Part shown: piece by piece, positions 14,428 to 23,632 of the stretch | Position numbering within the stretch: position 1 is the stretch's first letter | Layout of the letters: each line of letters begins with the position of its first letter | Assembly: GCA_035294305.1 (NCBI GenBank) | Contig: DATGLD010000048.1 | Location: 248,001-312,000 of the forward strand | From: DASRBN01 sp035294305 | Lineage (GTDB): Bacteria > Chloroflexota > Ktedonobacteria > Ktedonobacterales > Ktedonobacteraceae | Direction: 5' to 3' | Length of the DNA stretch: 64,000 bases | Position numbers and translations under genes: made by a program | The notes under the pieces: generated by a model | Told to the model about the DNA's origin: nothing | Databases searched by the model: none | The model's input: only the letters and a program-made list of their open reading frames with translations

Positions 14428-15562
14428 TATTCATCATACACAGACTGTCGAGGTGGGGTATGACGAGTTTTGCGGTGCACTGGTGGCACGCGATCTGAAG
14501 CCACTGTGGAAAATAGCGAAGCAGCTCATGCCGGAAGTGCCGCTGCCCACGACCCAGGCATGGTTGTGGAAGTGGGAGGACGTGTTGCCGCTCGCCAGGC
14601 GTGCCGGAGAACTGATCACGCTCGAACGCGGTGGGGACAGGCGGGTACTCGCGTTGGCCAACCCTGGACTGAAGGGGCTTCCGTTTACCAGTACGACCCT
14701 CTGGGGCGCGCTGCAATATCTGGGACCGCATGAATCGGCACCCGCGCACCGGCATACACCCAGCGCCATTCGCTTTGTCCTCACGGGCGCGGGCGTCTAT
14801 ACGACGGTCAATGGCGATGCCTGTGACATGGAGCCGGGCGACTTGATCCTGACACCCATCTGGAACTGGCATGATCACAACAACCGGAGCAATGAACCGA
14901 TGGTGTGGTTCGATGGGCTGGATTTGCCGCTTTTAACGACGTTGGAAGCGATCTTCTTCGAGAATCACCCCGAGCAAGTGCAACCGGTGGATGGCCATAA
15001 CCTATCAGAGCAGGGGTTCGCGGGGATCGGGCTACGTGAGATTGGTGCGAGTTCTCCCATGGGACACTCGCCGCTGCTGCGCTATCGCTGGAGTGAGACC
15101 GAACGGACACTCGAGGCGCTGCACCGGGCACGTGGCGGGCCGATGGTGAGCCTGGAGTTTGTGAATCCGCTCACGGGTACTCCAGCAGTACACACCTTTG
15201 CCTGCGAGATGCATCGCCTCTATCCTGGTAGGCGCACGGCTACCAGACGCAAGACAGGCAGTTCGGTCTATGTGGCTTTCCAGGGCAGAGGCTCCTCCGT
15301 GATCAATGGGGTGCGCTTCGACTGGGGGCCTGGTGATATCTTCGTGACACCATCCTGGGCCAGTGTTGATCACGAGGCAGCGGAGCGAGCGGATCTGTTT
15401 GCGATCAGTGATCGACCGGTGTTGCAGGCATTATATCTGTACCGTGAAGAGGAGCTGAGCGAGGGCCAGGAGATCAAGGGGGTGTTTGTACCGCTTCAGG
15501 GGGCGGTGAGCGCTTCTGATGCGACTCGCAATGGGCTGAACCAGCGATTGCGCCAGAATTGA
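14417..15562 (+). CDS. gentisate 1,2-dioxygenase
   Basis: A 381-residue double-cupin, iron-dependent ring-cleaving dioxygenase that opens gentisate to maleylpyruvate. The N-terminal cupin has the metal site HRHTPSAIRF (about residues 110-119) and WHDHN (about 151-155). The second cupin lies near residues 260-345. The start follows AGGAGGG and overlaps the hydroxylase end, so the pair is co-translated. Later pathway enzymes (maleylpyruvate isomerase, fumarylpyruvate hydrolase) are not in the window. Confidence 0.88.
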   Translation: MGIDIHHTQTVEVGYDEFCGALVARDLKPLWKIAKQLMPEVPLPTTQAWLWKWEDVLPLARRAGELITLERGGDRRVLALANPGLKGLPFTSTTLWGALQYLGPHESAPAHRHTPSAIRFVLTGAGVYTTVNGDACDMEPGDLILTPIWNWHDHNNRSNEPMVWFDGLDLPLLTTLEAIFFENHPEQVQPVDGHNLSEQGFAGIGLREIGASSPMGHSPLLRYRWSETERTLEALHRARGGPMVSLEFVNPLTGTPAVHTFACEMHRLYPGRRTATRRKTGSSVYVAFQGRGSSVINGVRFDWGPGDIFVTPSWASVDHEAAERADLFAISDRPVLQALYLYREEELSEGQEIKGVFVPLQGAVSASDATRNGLNQRLRQN

Positions 15563-15681
15563 AACCCTCGTTCTGGTAGGCTAATGGGCCTGATTGCCTC
15601 CCACACCCGCTACACTTGAAGCAAGCGCGAGCGGATTCTGTCATGGCGTCGGTGATCCGCTTGTCTCACCTATCACAGGTA

Positions 15682-17172
15682 TCAATAATCGAGCTGGCCG
15701 AGTTCAGGCAAGTAGGTTTGCAAACGCGTGTAGAGGTCCCGGTATAATGCGAAACCCTTGCCATATCGTTGTACTGCGGCGGTTTGCGGGAAATATACCG
15801 GCCCCTGCGCGATAAAGCGGGAGATATCACCCCAATCAGTACACATACCAACTCCCATAGCGGCTACGTAGGCGGCGCCAAGAGCAGAAGCTGCTTCGCC
15901 TGCTACTACCTGTATGGGCAGATCTACGACATCAGCAGTGATCTGCATCCACAACGCGCTGCGACTTCCGCCATCAGCCGCCACCACACGGCGGACTGCC
16001 CGCCCCACTTCTTTCAGGAGCGTCAAATGATGCGCGAAGCCATAACACACAGCCTCCAGTACAGCACGATACAAATGTGCGCGAGTGTGATGTAACATCA
16101 CACCGGCAAAAACACCACGCGCTGCCGGGTCGAAAATGGGCGTCTTCTCACCCAGGAAATACGGTAGAACGATGATTCCGCCTGCGCCGGGCTCTACCAC
16201 CTGCGCCTCGCTATCCAACTCCTGCGGAGACGCTCCGCCGGCCAGTTCTTTAGCAAACCACTTGACCAGCGAACCACTAGAGGCCATACAGCCGTTGATG
16301 AGCGTCAGACCTGGAATATCATGATAGTCAAAGTAGAAATGCGGATCGGGGTCAGGGCGCGCATCGCAATACAAGATATCGCCCGCGCCGCCAAACTTGA
16401 GCAAAATATCGCCGCTCTGAGTAAGTCCTGCTGCCAGCGCCGCCGCTACATGGTCGGCGCTGCCGGCGACTACCGGGGTGCCGGCGCGAAGGCCCGTCAA
16501 TTGCGCGGCCTCCTCACTCACCCCGGCCACAATCTCTACCGGCGCATGTACAGGGGGCAACAGGGCGGGATCGATGCCGGCGTGTTCCAGGTAGGGCCCA
16601 TGCCAGCGGCGCCGCGTCACGTCATACAGGCCGCTTTCGACGGCCCAGTTCTCCTCCAGTGAGTAATGACCAGTCAGCCTGTAGATGATGAAGTCGTAAG
16701 ACCCACACATATGCGCGGTCTGTTCAACGACTTGAGGCTCGTGCCGTTGCAGCCAGCGCCACTTGGTATCAATACTTTGCTGATTTGGAACACCTCCCGT
16801 GATACGCAGAAATTCTTGCGGATCCACGGCGGCGCGTAACTCTTCGACCTCCTGAATTGCGCGCACATCATTTTGCTGAATGCTAGGCCGCAGCGGAGTT
16901 CCAGAGGCATCTAGCAGGAGGAGAGCAGGCACCATCCCGGAGACCCCGATTGCCTCGATGGCCCGCGCCGGAACTACCTGAAGCAGGCGGCGGCAGGCTT
17001 CGCAGCATGTTGTCCACCATCGTTGTGGATCCTCTTCCGCCCAGCCAGGATGAGGAGAGCGCAACTCGTGGGGCAGTTCGACCTGCGCAACGATACCCTG
17101 TTCGCGCTCTAAGGCAAGCGCCTTCAGAGCGGTTGTACCAACATCGATACCCAGCGCATAGCGAGCAGTCAT
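15682..17172 (-). CDS. FGGY-family carbohydrate kinase (xylulokinase-like)
   Basis: A 496-residue two-domain kinase that phosphorylates a sugar or polyol with ATP. The N-terminal phosphate loop GIDVGTTALK is at residue 8. QQNDVRA near 99 occupies the sugar-binding position, and the second family signature GEKTPIFDPAARGVFAG begins near residue 345. The nucleotide site ADGGSRS is near 400. Length is typical of xylulokinases, but members act on many pentoses, tetritols and autoinducer-like molecules. Its ATG overlaps the BtpA gene stop by 4 nt (ATGA). Substrate unknown. Confidence 0.88.
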   Translation of the reverse strand: MTARYALGIDVGTTALKALALEREQGIVAQVELPHELRSPHPGWAEEDPQRWWTTCCEACRRLLQVVPARAIEAIGVSGMVPALLLLDASGTPLRPSIQQNDVRAIQEVEELRAAVDPQEFLRITGGVPNQQSIDTKWRWLQRHEPQVVEQTAHMCGSYDFIIYRLTGHYSLEENWAVESGLYDVTRRRWHGPYLEHAGIDPALLPPVHAPVEIVAGVSEEAAQLTGLRAGTPVVAGSADHVAAALAAGLTQSGDILLKFGGAGDILYCDARPDPDPHFYFDYHDIPGLTLINGCMASSGSLVKWFAKELAGGASPQELDSEAQVVEPGAGGIIVLPYFLGEKTPIFDPAARGVFAGVMLHHTRAHLYRAVLEAVCYGFAHHLTLLKEVGRAVRRVVAADGGSRSALWMQITADVVDLPIQVVAGEAASALGAAYVAAMGVGMCTDWGDISRFIAQGPVYFPQTAAVQRYGKGFALYRDLYTRLQTYLPELGQLDY

Positions 17173-18035
17173 GAATGAGCCTCACTCAAAGCACGCGCGA
17201 CATGAACTTCATCCATAAAACGACGAACACGCTCCGCATCGACCGGATTCCAGGTGTAGCCATCGTATTTCAGGCCCGTGCCGACAATCACCCCATCGGA
17301 GACGGCGAGAGTGTCACGCACCGTTTCAATTTTCACACCGGTATTTGCTAGCACAGGCGTACCCGGTACAGCGGCCCTCGCCTCTCGAATATGGTCGAGA
17401 TTGACTTCCGCGCCTGCCATGATTCCCGAAATCAGAATGGCATCGGCCAGCGAGGAGACGACGACGCTGTGAGCCAGGGCGCCAATGGGGCGAGGCGCAA
17501 CAGGCCGCGCAAACTCAGGCTCGATATTGAAAAACAGGCGCACCTGCTCCGCGCCAATTTGCCGCCGGTAGTCCAGCGCGGCGGCGGCATCCGGTTGCCA
17601 CAGCCCCATATCGCTATCGTAGACGCCTGTGAAAACCTCGCGCACAAATGTCGCCTGCACTGCCTGGGCTACCGCGATAGCAGCCAGCGGATCCCAGAGC
17701 AGGTCAATGCCATAAGGAAGTCGGATATGTGGGCGCAATTCCCCAATAACCGCAGCCATAGCGGCAATGGGTGCGCGATCGATACGAAAGGTATATGGGC
17801 GGTCTCCCTCATTACAAAACAGCAGACCATCCACTCCACCATCTTGCAAGATATCCAGGTCGCGCCTCAATGCATCCACTATAGCCGTCATCCCCGCTTT
17901 GCTATCATAAAGTGGGCGTCCGGGCAGAGGCAGCAGATGCATCATCGCAATCACTGGCTTCGCCTGCCCAAAAAGGGATTCCAGTAACGAACGATTTGAA
18001 ACATCCGCGCGATCATTTCCATTCACATTGGACAT
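17169..18035 (-). CDS. BtpA/SgcQ family TIM-barrel protein
   Basis: A 288-residue protein of the BtpA family, which includes cyanobacterial photosystem-I biogenesis factor BtpA and E. coli SgcQ of a sugar cluster. Typical segments are PVIAMMHLLPLPG (near 30), GGVDGLLFCNEGD (near 70) and DGVIVGTGLKYDG near the C terminus. Since a kinase and permease flank it, a catabolic enzyme role like SgcQ is more likely than a photosynthetic one. ATG 18035 lies 6 nt after a GGGGG-containing site; a longer frame from 18101 lacks one. Confidence 0.83.
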   Translation of the reverse strand: MSNVNGNDRADVSNRSLLESLFGQAKPVIAMMHLLPLPGRPLYDSKAGMTAIVDALRRDLDILQDGGVDGLLFCNEGDRPYTFRIDRAPIAAMAAVIGELRPHIRLPYGIDLLWDPLAAIAVAQAVQATFVREVFTGVYDSDMGLWQPDAAAALDYRRQIGAEQVRLFFNIEPEFARPVAPRPIGALAHSVVVSSLADAILISGIMAGAEVNLDHIREARAAVPGTPVLANTGVKIETVRDTLAVSDGVIVGTGLKYDGYTWNPVDAERVRRFMDEVHVARALSEAHS

Positions 18036-18101
18036 TCTTTGGCCCCCTGATTGTCTTTCATTACCTGGCGTTTCACAACGTCTTTTCCATGATGCTGGCA
18101 T

Positions 18102-19763
18102 TTATTCGGGCGGCAGTTCGCTGTAAATGAGGTCGAGATTCACTCCTTGCCGCGCTCTCACAAAACGCGCGACATAGAAGATCACCAGACCGATGACGAT
18201 CAGCGCTCCCATAAAGATGAAGCCTGGCAGCGGCCCCAGTTGAGGCGTAGCGATGCCAAGTGACTGGTAAGAAAGCACCAGGTACGCGAGACCAATCATC
18301 ACTGCTATAGATAGTACCGCGACCACAGGCAGCAATGGAATACCGGCAATCCTGACATTCGCCGGCGAGTTTTTAAACAGGTCTGGACGGCGTAGAGGAA
18401 ACGCGATCGCGGCCACGCTCACACAAAGAATGGTGACAACGCCGGCCAGCACACCCATAGAGAGCAGAGTAGCGAACGAACTTGAGAGGACCGACCAGAT
18501 CAAGATGGCCGTGACAATCACTGAAGCGGTAATGATGGCCGGAACCGGCGCGTGCGTGCGTTCGCTGACCTCTGAAAGCTTGCCGGGTAGAATGCGGTCG
18601 AAGGACCAGGCGAAAATCGTGCGCACAGGCATAAACGTATTGGGAAACATGGCCGGCAGGTTCCAGAAGACAAAGCTCACCGCGATCAGCAGCGCGAAGA
18701 CGCTATTGTTGGCCGCGATACTCGCCATCAAGTTGTAGTAAGGCAGCACTGGCAGCGGATAGGTGGTAGTGCCTGCCAGGGCATTGATGCTGGCGATAAA
18801 TTGCTCGGTCGCGCTATGGTAGAGGAGCAATACGCCAATAATCATAAAAAGTGAGTCCCACACCAGCGCCCCGATCATGATGGAAATCTGGCGGCGCAGC
18901 TTCCCGGCAGACTTGAGCTCTCCAGCGATATAGACCGACCACCAGTTCCACATCATGAAGGTCATGATAATGGCAATGACCGGCAGGGTCGAGGAGAATT
19001 GATGGCCGCCTGTGAAAACAAAGCCAATCTTAGAGGCAGCGGTCTCGATGGCTTGAAAGGATTTCGCACTATGCGTAAATGGCTGCGCAAAGGCATTGAA
19101 ATTAGCAATGAAACTCGCATTTGAGCTTATCAGCAGCGCGATAAACGCCAGGAAAGTACCCAGACTGGCAATCGTCCAGCACACATTTTGCACGCGGAAG
19201 GATGTTTTCGTCCCGGCTGACATAGCCACTGCAAGAATAATAATTAACAGCAGGCCGAGCCCAAATGTCCACCACTGGCCGACGGCATCGCTGCCACTCA
19301 CGGCATTGCCCGCATTAATCAGGCTGTTGTTTTGTGTGACCGCGCCCAGCACCGCTAAAGCCGGGCCAACTGCCAGCACCGCGAAAGAACGCGCCCAGAA
19401 AGCCGCGCCAATCAAGGCAGAGATGGCGGCAGAAAAATTGCTGAATACGGCGACTGCCGGATGCAGGATACGGCTGATCCACACGTAGTCGCCGCCGGTG
19501 CGAGGCATAGCCGATGCCATCATCGACATCATGATGCAGACAGGAATATTGACCAGGAAAGCGATCAGCAATGCCAGTACCAGGTCGGCTCCAGGGAATG
19601 ACCCCAGCGCGTAGAAAATACCGAAAGCCAGGGTCGCCCCAACAGGCGCAGAGAAGACCGCGTTGAAAATAATAGCGTCTATCACCGATGCTTCACGAAC
19701 AAGACCCGATGATTGCCGCACATAGAGGGATGAGGACGTGGAAGATGCAGATTCTGATTGCAT
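18102..19763 (-). CDS. APC-superfamily permease
   Basis: A 553-residue protein with about 12 membrane segments, first gene of the minus-strand catabolic operon. The PRTGGDYVWISR segment (about residue 90) is the conserved motif after the second helix in amino acid-polyamine-organocation transporters. AAGGAG lies 6 nt before ATG 19763; the extra 40 residues of the longer frame are not supported. It presumably imports the substrate handled by the FGGY kinase and BtpA-like protein, which would be unusual because APC carriers usually carry amines or amino acids. Confidence 0.87.
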   Translation of the reverse strand: MQSESASSTSSSLYVRQSSGLVREASVIDAIIFNAVFSAPVGATLAFGIFYALGSFPGADLVLALLIAFLVNIPVCIMMSMMASAMPRTGGDYVWISRILHPAVAVFSNFSAAISALIGAAFWARSFAVLAVGPALAVLGAVTQNNSLINAGNAVSGSDAVGQWWTFGLGLLLIIILAVAMSAGTKTSFRVQNVCWTIASLGTFLAFIALLISSNASFIANFNAFAQPFTHSAKSFQAIETAASKIGFVFTGGHQFSSTLPVIAIIMTFMMWNWWSVYIAGELKSAGKLRRQISIMIGALVWDSLFMIIGVLLLYHSATEQFIASINALAGTTTYPLPVLPYYNLMASIAANNSVFALLIAVSFVFWNLPAMFPNTFMPVRTIFAWSFDRILPGKLSEVSERTHAPVPAIITASVIVTAILIWSVLSSSFATLLSMGVLAGVVTILCVSVAAIAFPLRRPDLFKNSPANVRIAGIPLLPVVAVLSIAVMIGLAYLVLSYQSLGIATPQLGPLPGFIFMGALIVIGLVIFYVARFVRARQGVNLDLIYSELPPE

Positions 19764-19901
19764 ATCGACTCCTTGTTTCAATCCCCACCGGGAAGCCGGG
19801 AAAAGGTCCGGTTCCTGCCGCTTCCACGCGGGGAGAGTATCGTAGCCAAACCCGAACATGTCAAGTGTAAATGCGCCAGGCACTACAAGGAAAGGAAAAG
19901 C

Positions 19902-19956
19902 TTGACATACAAGGATTTATTAGCTAGAGTATACAGTAAAGAACACAATCTGTCAA
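19902..19956. promoter_or_regulatory. overlapping face-to-face promoters of the catabolic operons
   Basis: Minus strand: TTGACA (19951-19956), 17 bp, TATACT (19928-19933), a near-perfect promoter for the permease operon. Plus strand: TTGACA (19902-19907), 17 bp, TAGAGT (19925-19930), towards the DeoR gene. The two -10 boxes overlap at 19928-19930, so polymerase at one should exclude the other. A DeoR operator is expected here but no clear repeat stands out. Confidence 0.72.
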
Positions 19957-20010
19957 TGAATATATGTAATTGTTTGTTCTATTCTGTTAGAAGAGGGAGA
20001 GAGATAGCTC

Positions 20011-20808
20011 ATGCTGGCGAGTGAGCGGAGAAGGCTTATTCTGGAGCGAGTGGCCGAGCTACAATCGATTGAAACCCAGGCGCTGGCCGATGAGCTGGGA
20101 GTATCCGTGATGACCATCCGGCGCGATATTAAGCGACTGGAACAGGATGGTTTTTTACGCCAGACCTACGGGGGCGCGACCGTCCACATTACCAAAAGTG
20201 TGGAACTGGGCTTTAACAGCCGGGCGTTGCAAAACGCCGCCCAGAAGCGTATGATTGGCGCACAGGCAGCGCGGATGATTGAGCCTGGGCAGACATTGTT
20301 TCTGGGCGAGGGGACAACCACTTCACAATTCGCGCAGTTTCTTCCTCCGCATCCACACCTGCTGGTGATTACAGCTTCCCTTTCGCACGCCAGCCTCCTC
20401 TGCTCGCGCAACATTCAGGTCATCGTACTCGGAGGCAAGCTGCACAATGATGAGCTTACTATGACCGGCCCTATCGCGGAATCCACGCTCCACCGCTTTT
20501 ACGCGGATGTTTGCATCCTGGGCGCGGCAGGAATTGATCCTAAAGTCGGGGTAACGGAGTTGGATCATGAAGTCGCTTCGCTTCACCGCCTGATGATGGA
20601 GCGCGCGAGTCGTGTCATTGCGCTGGCAGATCATGGGAAACTCGGCTTTCGCACTCCCGCTGTCGTCGCCCCCATAGCGATGGTGACGAATCTGGTGACC
20701 GACGATGCGGCTTCCCCGGAGATTCTCGATCAACTCAGGGCCTGTGGCACGCAAATCACCCTGGCGCGCAAGCGAACTACTGAACCTGAATCAGAAATGG
20801 TGAACTAA
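20011..20808 (+). CDS. DeoR-family transcriptional regulator
   Basis: A 265-residue repressor. N-terminal helix-turn-helix: LADELGVSVMTIRRDIKRLE (about residues 25-45), followed by the typical FLRQTYGGAT. The C-terminal DeoR sensor domain (about 75-240) belongs to the sugar-phosphate-isomerase fold and binds a phosphorylated sugar. It faces the permease-BtpA-kinase operon across 247 nt and is followed by two more genes on its own strand, so it most likely represses both arms until the kinase product accumulates. Confidence 0.9.
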   Translation: MLASERRRLILERVAELQSIETQALADELGVSVMTIRRDIKRLEQDGFLRQTYGGATVHITKSVELGFNSRALQNAAQKRMIGAQAARMIEPGQTLFLGEGTTTSQFAQFLPPHPHLLVITASLSHASLLCSRNIQVIVLGGKLHNDELTMTGPIAESTLHRFYADVCILGAAGIDPKVGVTELDHEVASLHRLMMERASRVIALADHGKLGFRTPAVVAPIAMVTNLVTDDAASPEILDQLRACGTQITLARKRTTEPESEMVN

Positions 20809-21755
20809 TGGCAACAACAATTTACTACGCCAGCGATGTGCATGGCTCCAACCGGTGCTTCCGCAAGTTTTTAAACGCGGCAAAGTTTTATAAGGCGCAG
20901 GTGCTGGTCATGGGCGGCGATATATTGGGGAAAGGTCTCGTCTTCCTTGAAGAGGTACAGCCAGGGGTGTACGTCACGAAAGACCGCGGCCAGCGTCTTG
21001 AACTATCATCGGAAAGCGAAGTGCAGGTGTTCGAGAAGGCGGTAGCTGATAAGGGACTGTACCCTTATCGCTGTCGCAAGGGCGAGCAAGAGGCCCTTGC
21101 TGCTTCGGGCGAGATCGAAAGGCTCTTTGAACACCTGATGAAAGCACGCCTGGAAGAATGGGTGGCACTGGCAGATGAGCGCCTGGCTGGTACGGGCGTG
21201 CGCTGCTATGTCATGGGCGGCAACGATGATCCACCTGCCGTGCTGGAGGCGCTTGCTGGCGGTCGCATCGTGCGCAATCCCGAGGATGGCCCTGTCATGC
21301 TGGATGATACGAGCGAAATGATCAGCCTCGGCTGGTCGAATCCTACTCCCTGGAACACACCGCGCGAATGTAGTGAGGATGAACTTGGCCGCCGCATCGA
21401 TGCCCTTATGTCCCAGGTGAAGCGGCCTGACGCGCTCGTCATGAACCTGCACGTTCCTCCCTATGGAAGCGGGCTGGATGACGCGCCGGAACTCAACTCC
21501 GATTTAAGGGTGCAAAGCAATCTGGGGCAGACACGCTTTAAACCCGTTGGCTCGACAGCCGTGCGTGCAGCCATCGAGCGTTATCAACCCCTACTTGGCC
21601 TGCATGGGCATATTCACGAGGCCCACGCCTCTTGCAAGATTGGACGCACCATCTGTATCAATCCCGGCAGCGATTTCAGCGAAGGCGTTCTGCATGGAGT
21701 ACTCGCCACCCTGCATAAGGGAAAGTTGCGCGGCTATCAGATGGTGAGCGGTTAA
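20808..21755 (+). CDS. calcineurin-like metallophosphoesterase
   Basis: A 315-residue two-metal phosphoesterase. Motifs in order: SDVHG (residues 9-13), GGDI (about 35-38), GGNDD (about 140-144) and GLHGHIHE (about 263-270). An insertion between motifs II and III (about 40-130) is longer than in YfcE-type enzymes. TAATG overlap with the DeoR gene indicates co-translation. In this setting it may remove phosphate from a pathway intermediate or a toxic sugar phosphate, but a nucleotide substrate cannot be excluded. Confidence 0.85.
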   Translation: MATTIYYASDVHGSNRCFRKFLNAAKFYKAQVLVMGGDILGKGLVFLEEVQPGVYVTKDRGQRLELSSESEVQVFEKAVADKGLYPYRCRKGEQEALAASGEIERLFEHLMKARLEEWVALADERLAGTGVRCYVMGGNDDPPAVLEALAGGRIVRNPEDGPVMLDDTSEMISLGWSNPTPWNTPRECSEDELGRRIDALMSQVKRPDALVMNLHVPPYGSGLDDAPELNSDLRVQSNLGQTRFKPVGSTAVRAAIERYQPLLGLHGHIHEAHASCKIGRTICINPGSDFSEGVLHGVLATLHKGKLRGYQMVSG

Positions 21756-21789
21756 CGAACCCCAGGCGCTAAAAATGGAGGGAGGCCCT

Positions 21790-22716
21790 ATGTCTCGCAT
21801 ACACCTCGGCATCAATACCTGCTTCGCCGTCAAACGCTGGCCAGAGCCGGAGCAGTGGGTGCAGATTGTGAAAGATGAACTTGGACTGGATTGTTGTCAA
21901 TTCAGCTTTGACTTGATCGATCCATTGTTCGATGAGGAGGCTGTCCAGGCCTATGTGGATGAGACCAGGAGGGTTGCCTCCGCGCGGGGCCTCCAGATTC
22001 ATAGCACCTTTACGGGCCTGGCCGCCTACTCCTGGAGCCTGTTGCTGCATCCCGATGCGCGTTCGCGCCTGGCCGCGCTGCGCTGGTATAAGCGGGCGAT
22101 TGACGTGAGCGCTCGCCTGGGCGCCTGGGGGACAGGCGGACATATCGGCGCCTTTAGCGCGCGCGACTTCGCCAACACCGCGCGTAAATCGGCCCTGTTG
22201 ACCGAATTGCAAGAGCATCTCTCTACCATCGCCCACTACGCGTCACAACGCGGTTTGCGTTTCCTCCTGTTTGAAAATATGGCGGTAGAGCGCGAATGGG
22301 GACATACGCTCGACGAGGCGCAATGGTTCGCTCAATTGGACACGGCAGTTCCGCTTGTACTGTGCTTTGACATCGGACATGTCTTACGTGCGAATAACCT
22401 CAGTGCCGGCCACCAGAACTGGTTCGCTGCTTCCTGGAGACAGACGCCAATCATCCACTTGCAGCAAAGCGACCTCCTGAGTGACCACCACTGGCCGTTT
22501 ACAGAGGAATACAACAAACAGGGCGTGATAAAGGCAAGTGACATTTTACAGGCCACCGCGCATTGGCAAGAACGCGAAGATCTCTACCTCTTTCTAGAAC
22601 CCATCCATCCTTTCGAGGCCGCTGATAGATTAGTGCTAAATGAACTACGTGAGAGCGTCACCTACTGGCGACGAGCTTTGACTGATCAGCATCCAGGTAA
22701 GAGCTTAAACCTCTAA
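21790..22716 (+). CDS. sugar-phosphate isomerase/epimerase-like TIM barrel
   Basis: A 308-residue TIM-barrel protein of the xylose-isomerase-like family. Candidate metal ligands sit at the strand ends: Glu in LLFENMAVE (near 165), Asp and His in CFDIGHV (near 198-201), His in IIHLQQSD (near 225) and Glu in LFLEPIH (near 270). This set fits a divalent-metal epimerase or isomerase. ATG 21790 follows GGAGGGAGG at 5 nt. It is the last gene of the DeoR operon and should rearrange the sugar or polyol of this locus. Confidence 0.83.
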   Translation: MSRIHLGINTCFAVKRWPEPEQWVQIVKDELGLDCCQFSFDLIDPLFDEEAVQAYVDETRRVASARGLQIHSTFTGLAAYSWSLLLHPDARSRLAALRWYKRAIDVSARLGAWGTGGHIGAFSARDFANTARKSALLTELQEHLSTIAHYASQRGLRFLLFENMAVEREWGHTLDEAQWFAQLDTAVPLVLCFDIGHVLRANNLSAGHQNWFAASWRQTPIIHLQQSDLLSDHHWPFTEEYNKQGVIKASDILQATAHWQEREDLYLFLEPIHPFEAADRLVLNELRESVTYWRRALTDQHPGKSLNL

Positions 22717-22890
22717 GCCGATGAATGGCTTTCCATGCTTTGAGGCAATCGGCGCATGGCTCCCAAATTAGTTGAACGATGGCGAGTCCAGGACAGTTGA
22801 GACTGGATAAAAAAAGAAAAGCATTAGCAGGGGTGTAGTGTAAGAAGCCACAGCATGTATTGCTCATCTGCTATAGCGGGAATACTATTC

Positions 22891-22937
22891 ACTATGACGA
22901 TGCTCATAACGTTTTCATGATCAGTCCTCGCTATACT
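22891..22937 (+). promoter_or_regulatory. triple 11-bp repeat promoter, site 1 (DUF1269 operon)
   Basis: Three consecutive 11-bp units (22891-22901, 22902-22912, 22913-22923) carry the TATGAC/CATAAC/CATGAT core in phase, then 8 bp and TATACT (22932-22937). The rest of the 22717-23082 gap holds nothing else that I can support. Confidence 0.75.
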
Positions 22938-23082
22938 CATAGCAGAGAGGGTGAAGTGAGCCGGTGAATCTCTTCTAGAGGTGATGAAAGGTCGGCCTGG
23001 CACATAATGTGGAGTTGGGAAACCCCGAGAAAGATGGAGTAGCAGGGCAGGCAGACAGACAACGTGGAAGGAGTTAGCAACT

Positions 23083-23580
23083 ATGACAGTATTCGCTGTC
23101 CTCAAGTTTCCAACCGAAGAAGGCGCTGAGAGGATATCCCCAATACTCCAGAAGCTCCAGAAGCAACGTTTGATCCAGATTGAGGATGGGATGATGCTGA
23201 CCTGGCCCCAAGGGTCTGAGAAGCCCAGAATCAAACGGCTCTCGCAGTTGACCGGGCAAAATGTACTGAGTGAGACATTCTGGGGATTGTTTGTCGGTTT
23301 GCTGTTTGCGGTTCCTTTCTTTGGTGAAGAAACCGGCACCACCATCAGTACCCTCACTCGACACTTCGCCCTCTACGGCATTGACGAGCACTTCATCAAT
23401 GAAGTACGTAACAAAATCGCGGAAGGAACCTCGGCCTTGTTTCTGATAACGAGCAGGGCGGCCCTGGACAAAGTAGTGCTTGCCGTCAAAGATACACCTC
23501 TCGAGATTATACCGGCCGATTTGTCTCCAGAGCAAGAAGGGTTACTGCTCAAATCCTTCATGGAAGAGAGCCTGTCGTAG
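23083..23580 (+). CDS. DUF1269 membrane-associated protein
   Basis: A 165-residue protein of the DUF1269 (COG4803) type: a beta-alpha N terminus (MTVFAVLKFPTEEGAERI), then a hydrophobic hairpin FWGLFVGLLFAVPFFG (about residues 66-81), then an amphipathic region resembling a glycine-zipper stress protein. No catalytic motif. A repeat promoter lies 145 nt upstream. The next gene repeats this whole domain with high similarity, so the pair arose by duplication. Function unknown. Confidence 0.85.
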   Translation: MTVFAVLKFPTEEGAERISPILQKLQKQRLIQIEDGMMLTWPQGSEKPRIKRLSQLTGQNVLSETFWGLFVGLLFAVPFFGEETGTTISTLTRHFALYGIDEHFINEVRNKIAEGTSALFLITSRAALDKVVLAVKDTPLEIIPADLSPEQEGLLLKSFMEESLS

Positions 23581-23632
23581 TAACACAGCTTTCGCAAGTG
23601 TCCATTAGTAGTAGCTGAAAGGGCCAGCAATC

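Noticed and set aside
20323..20754. 143-codon frame antisense to the DeoR gene
   Set aside because: Shadow of a clearly coding strand with intact family motifs.
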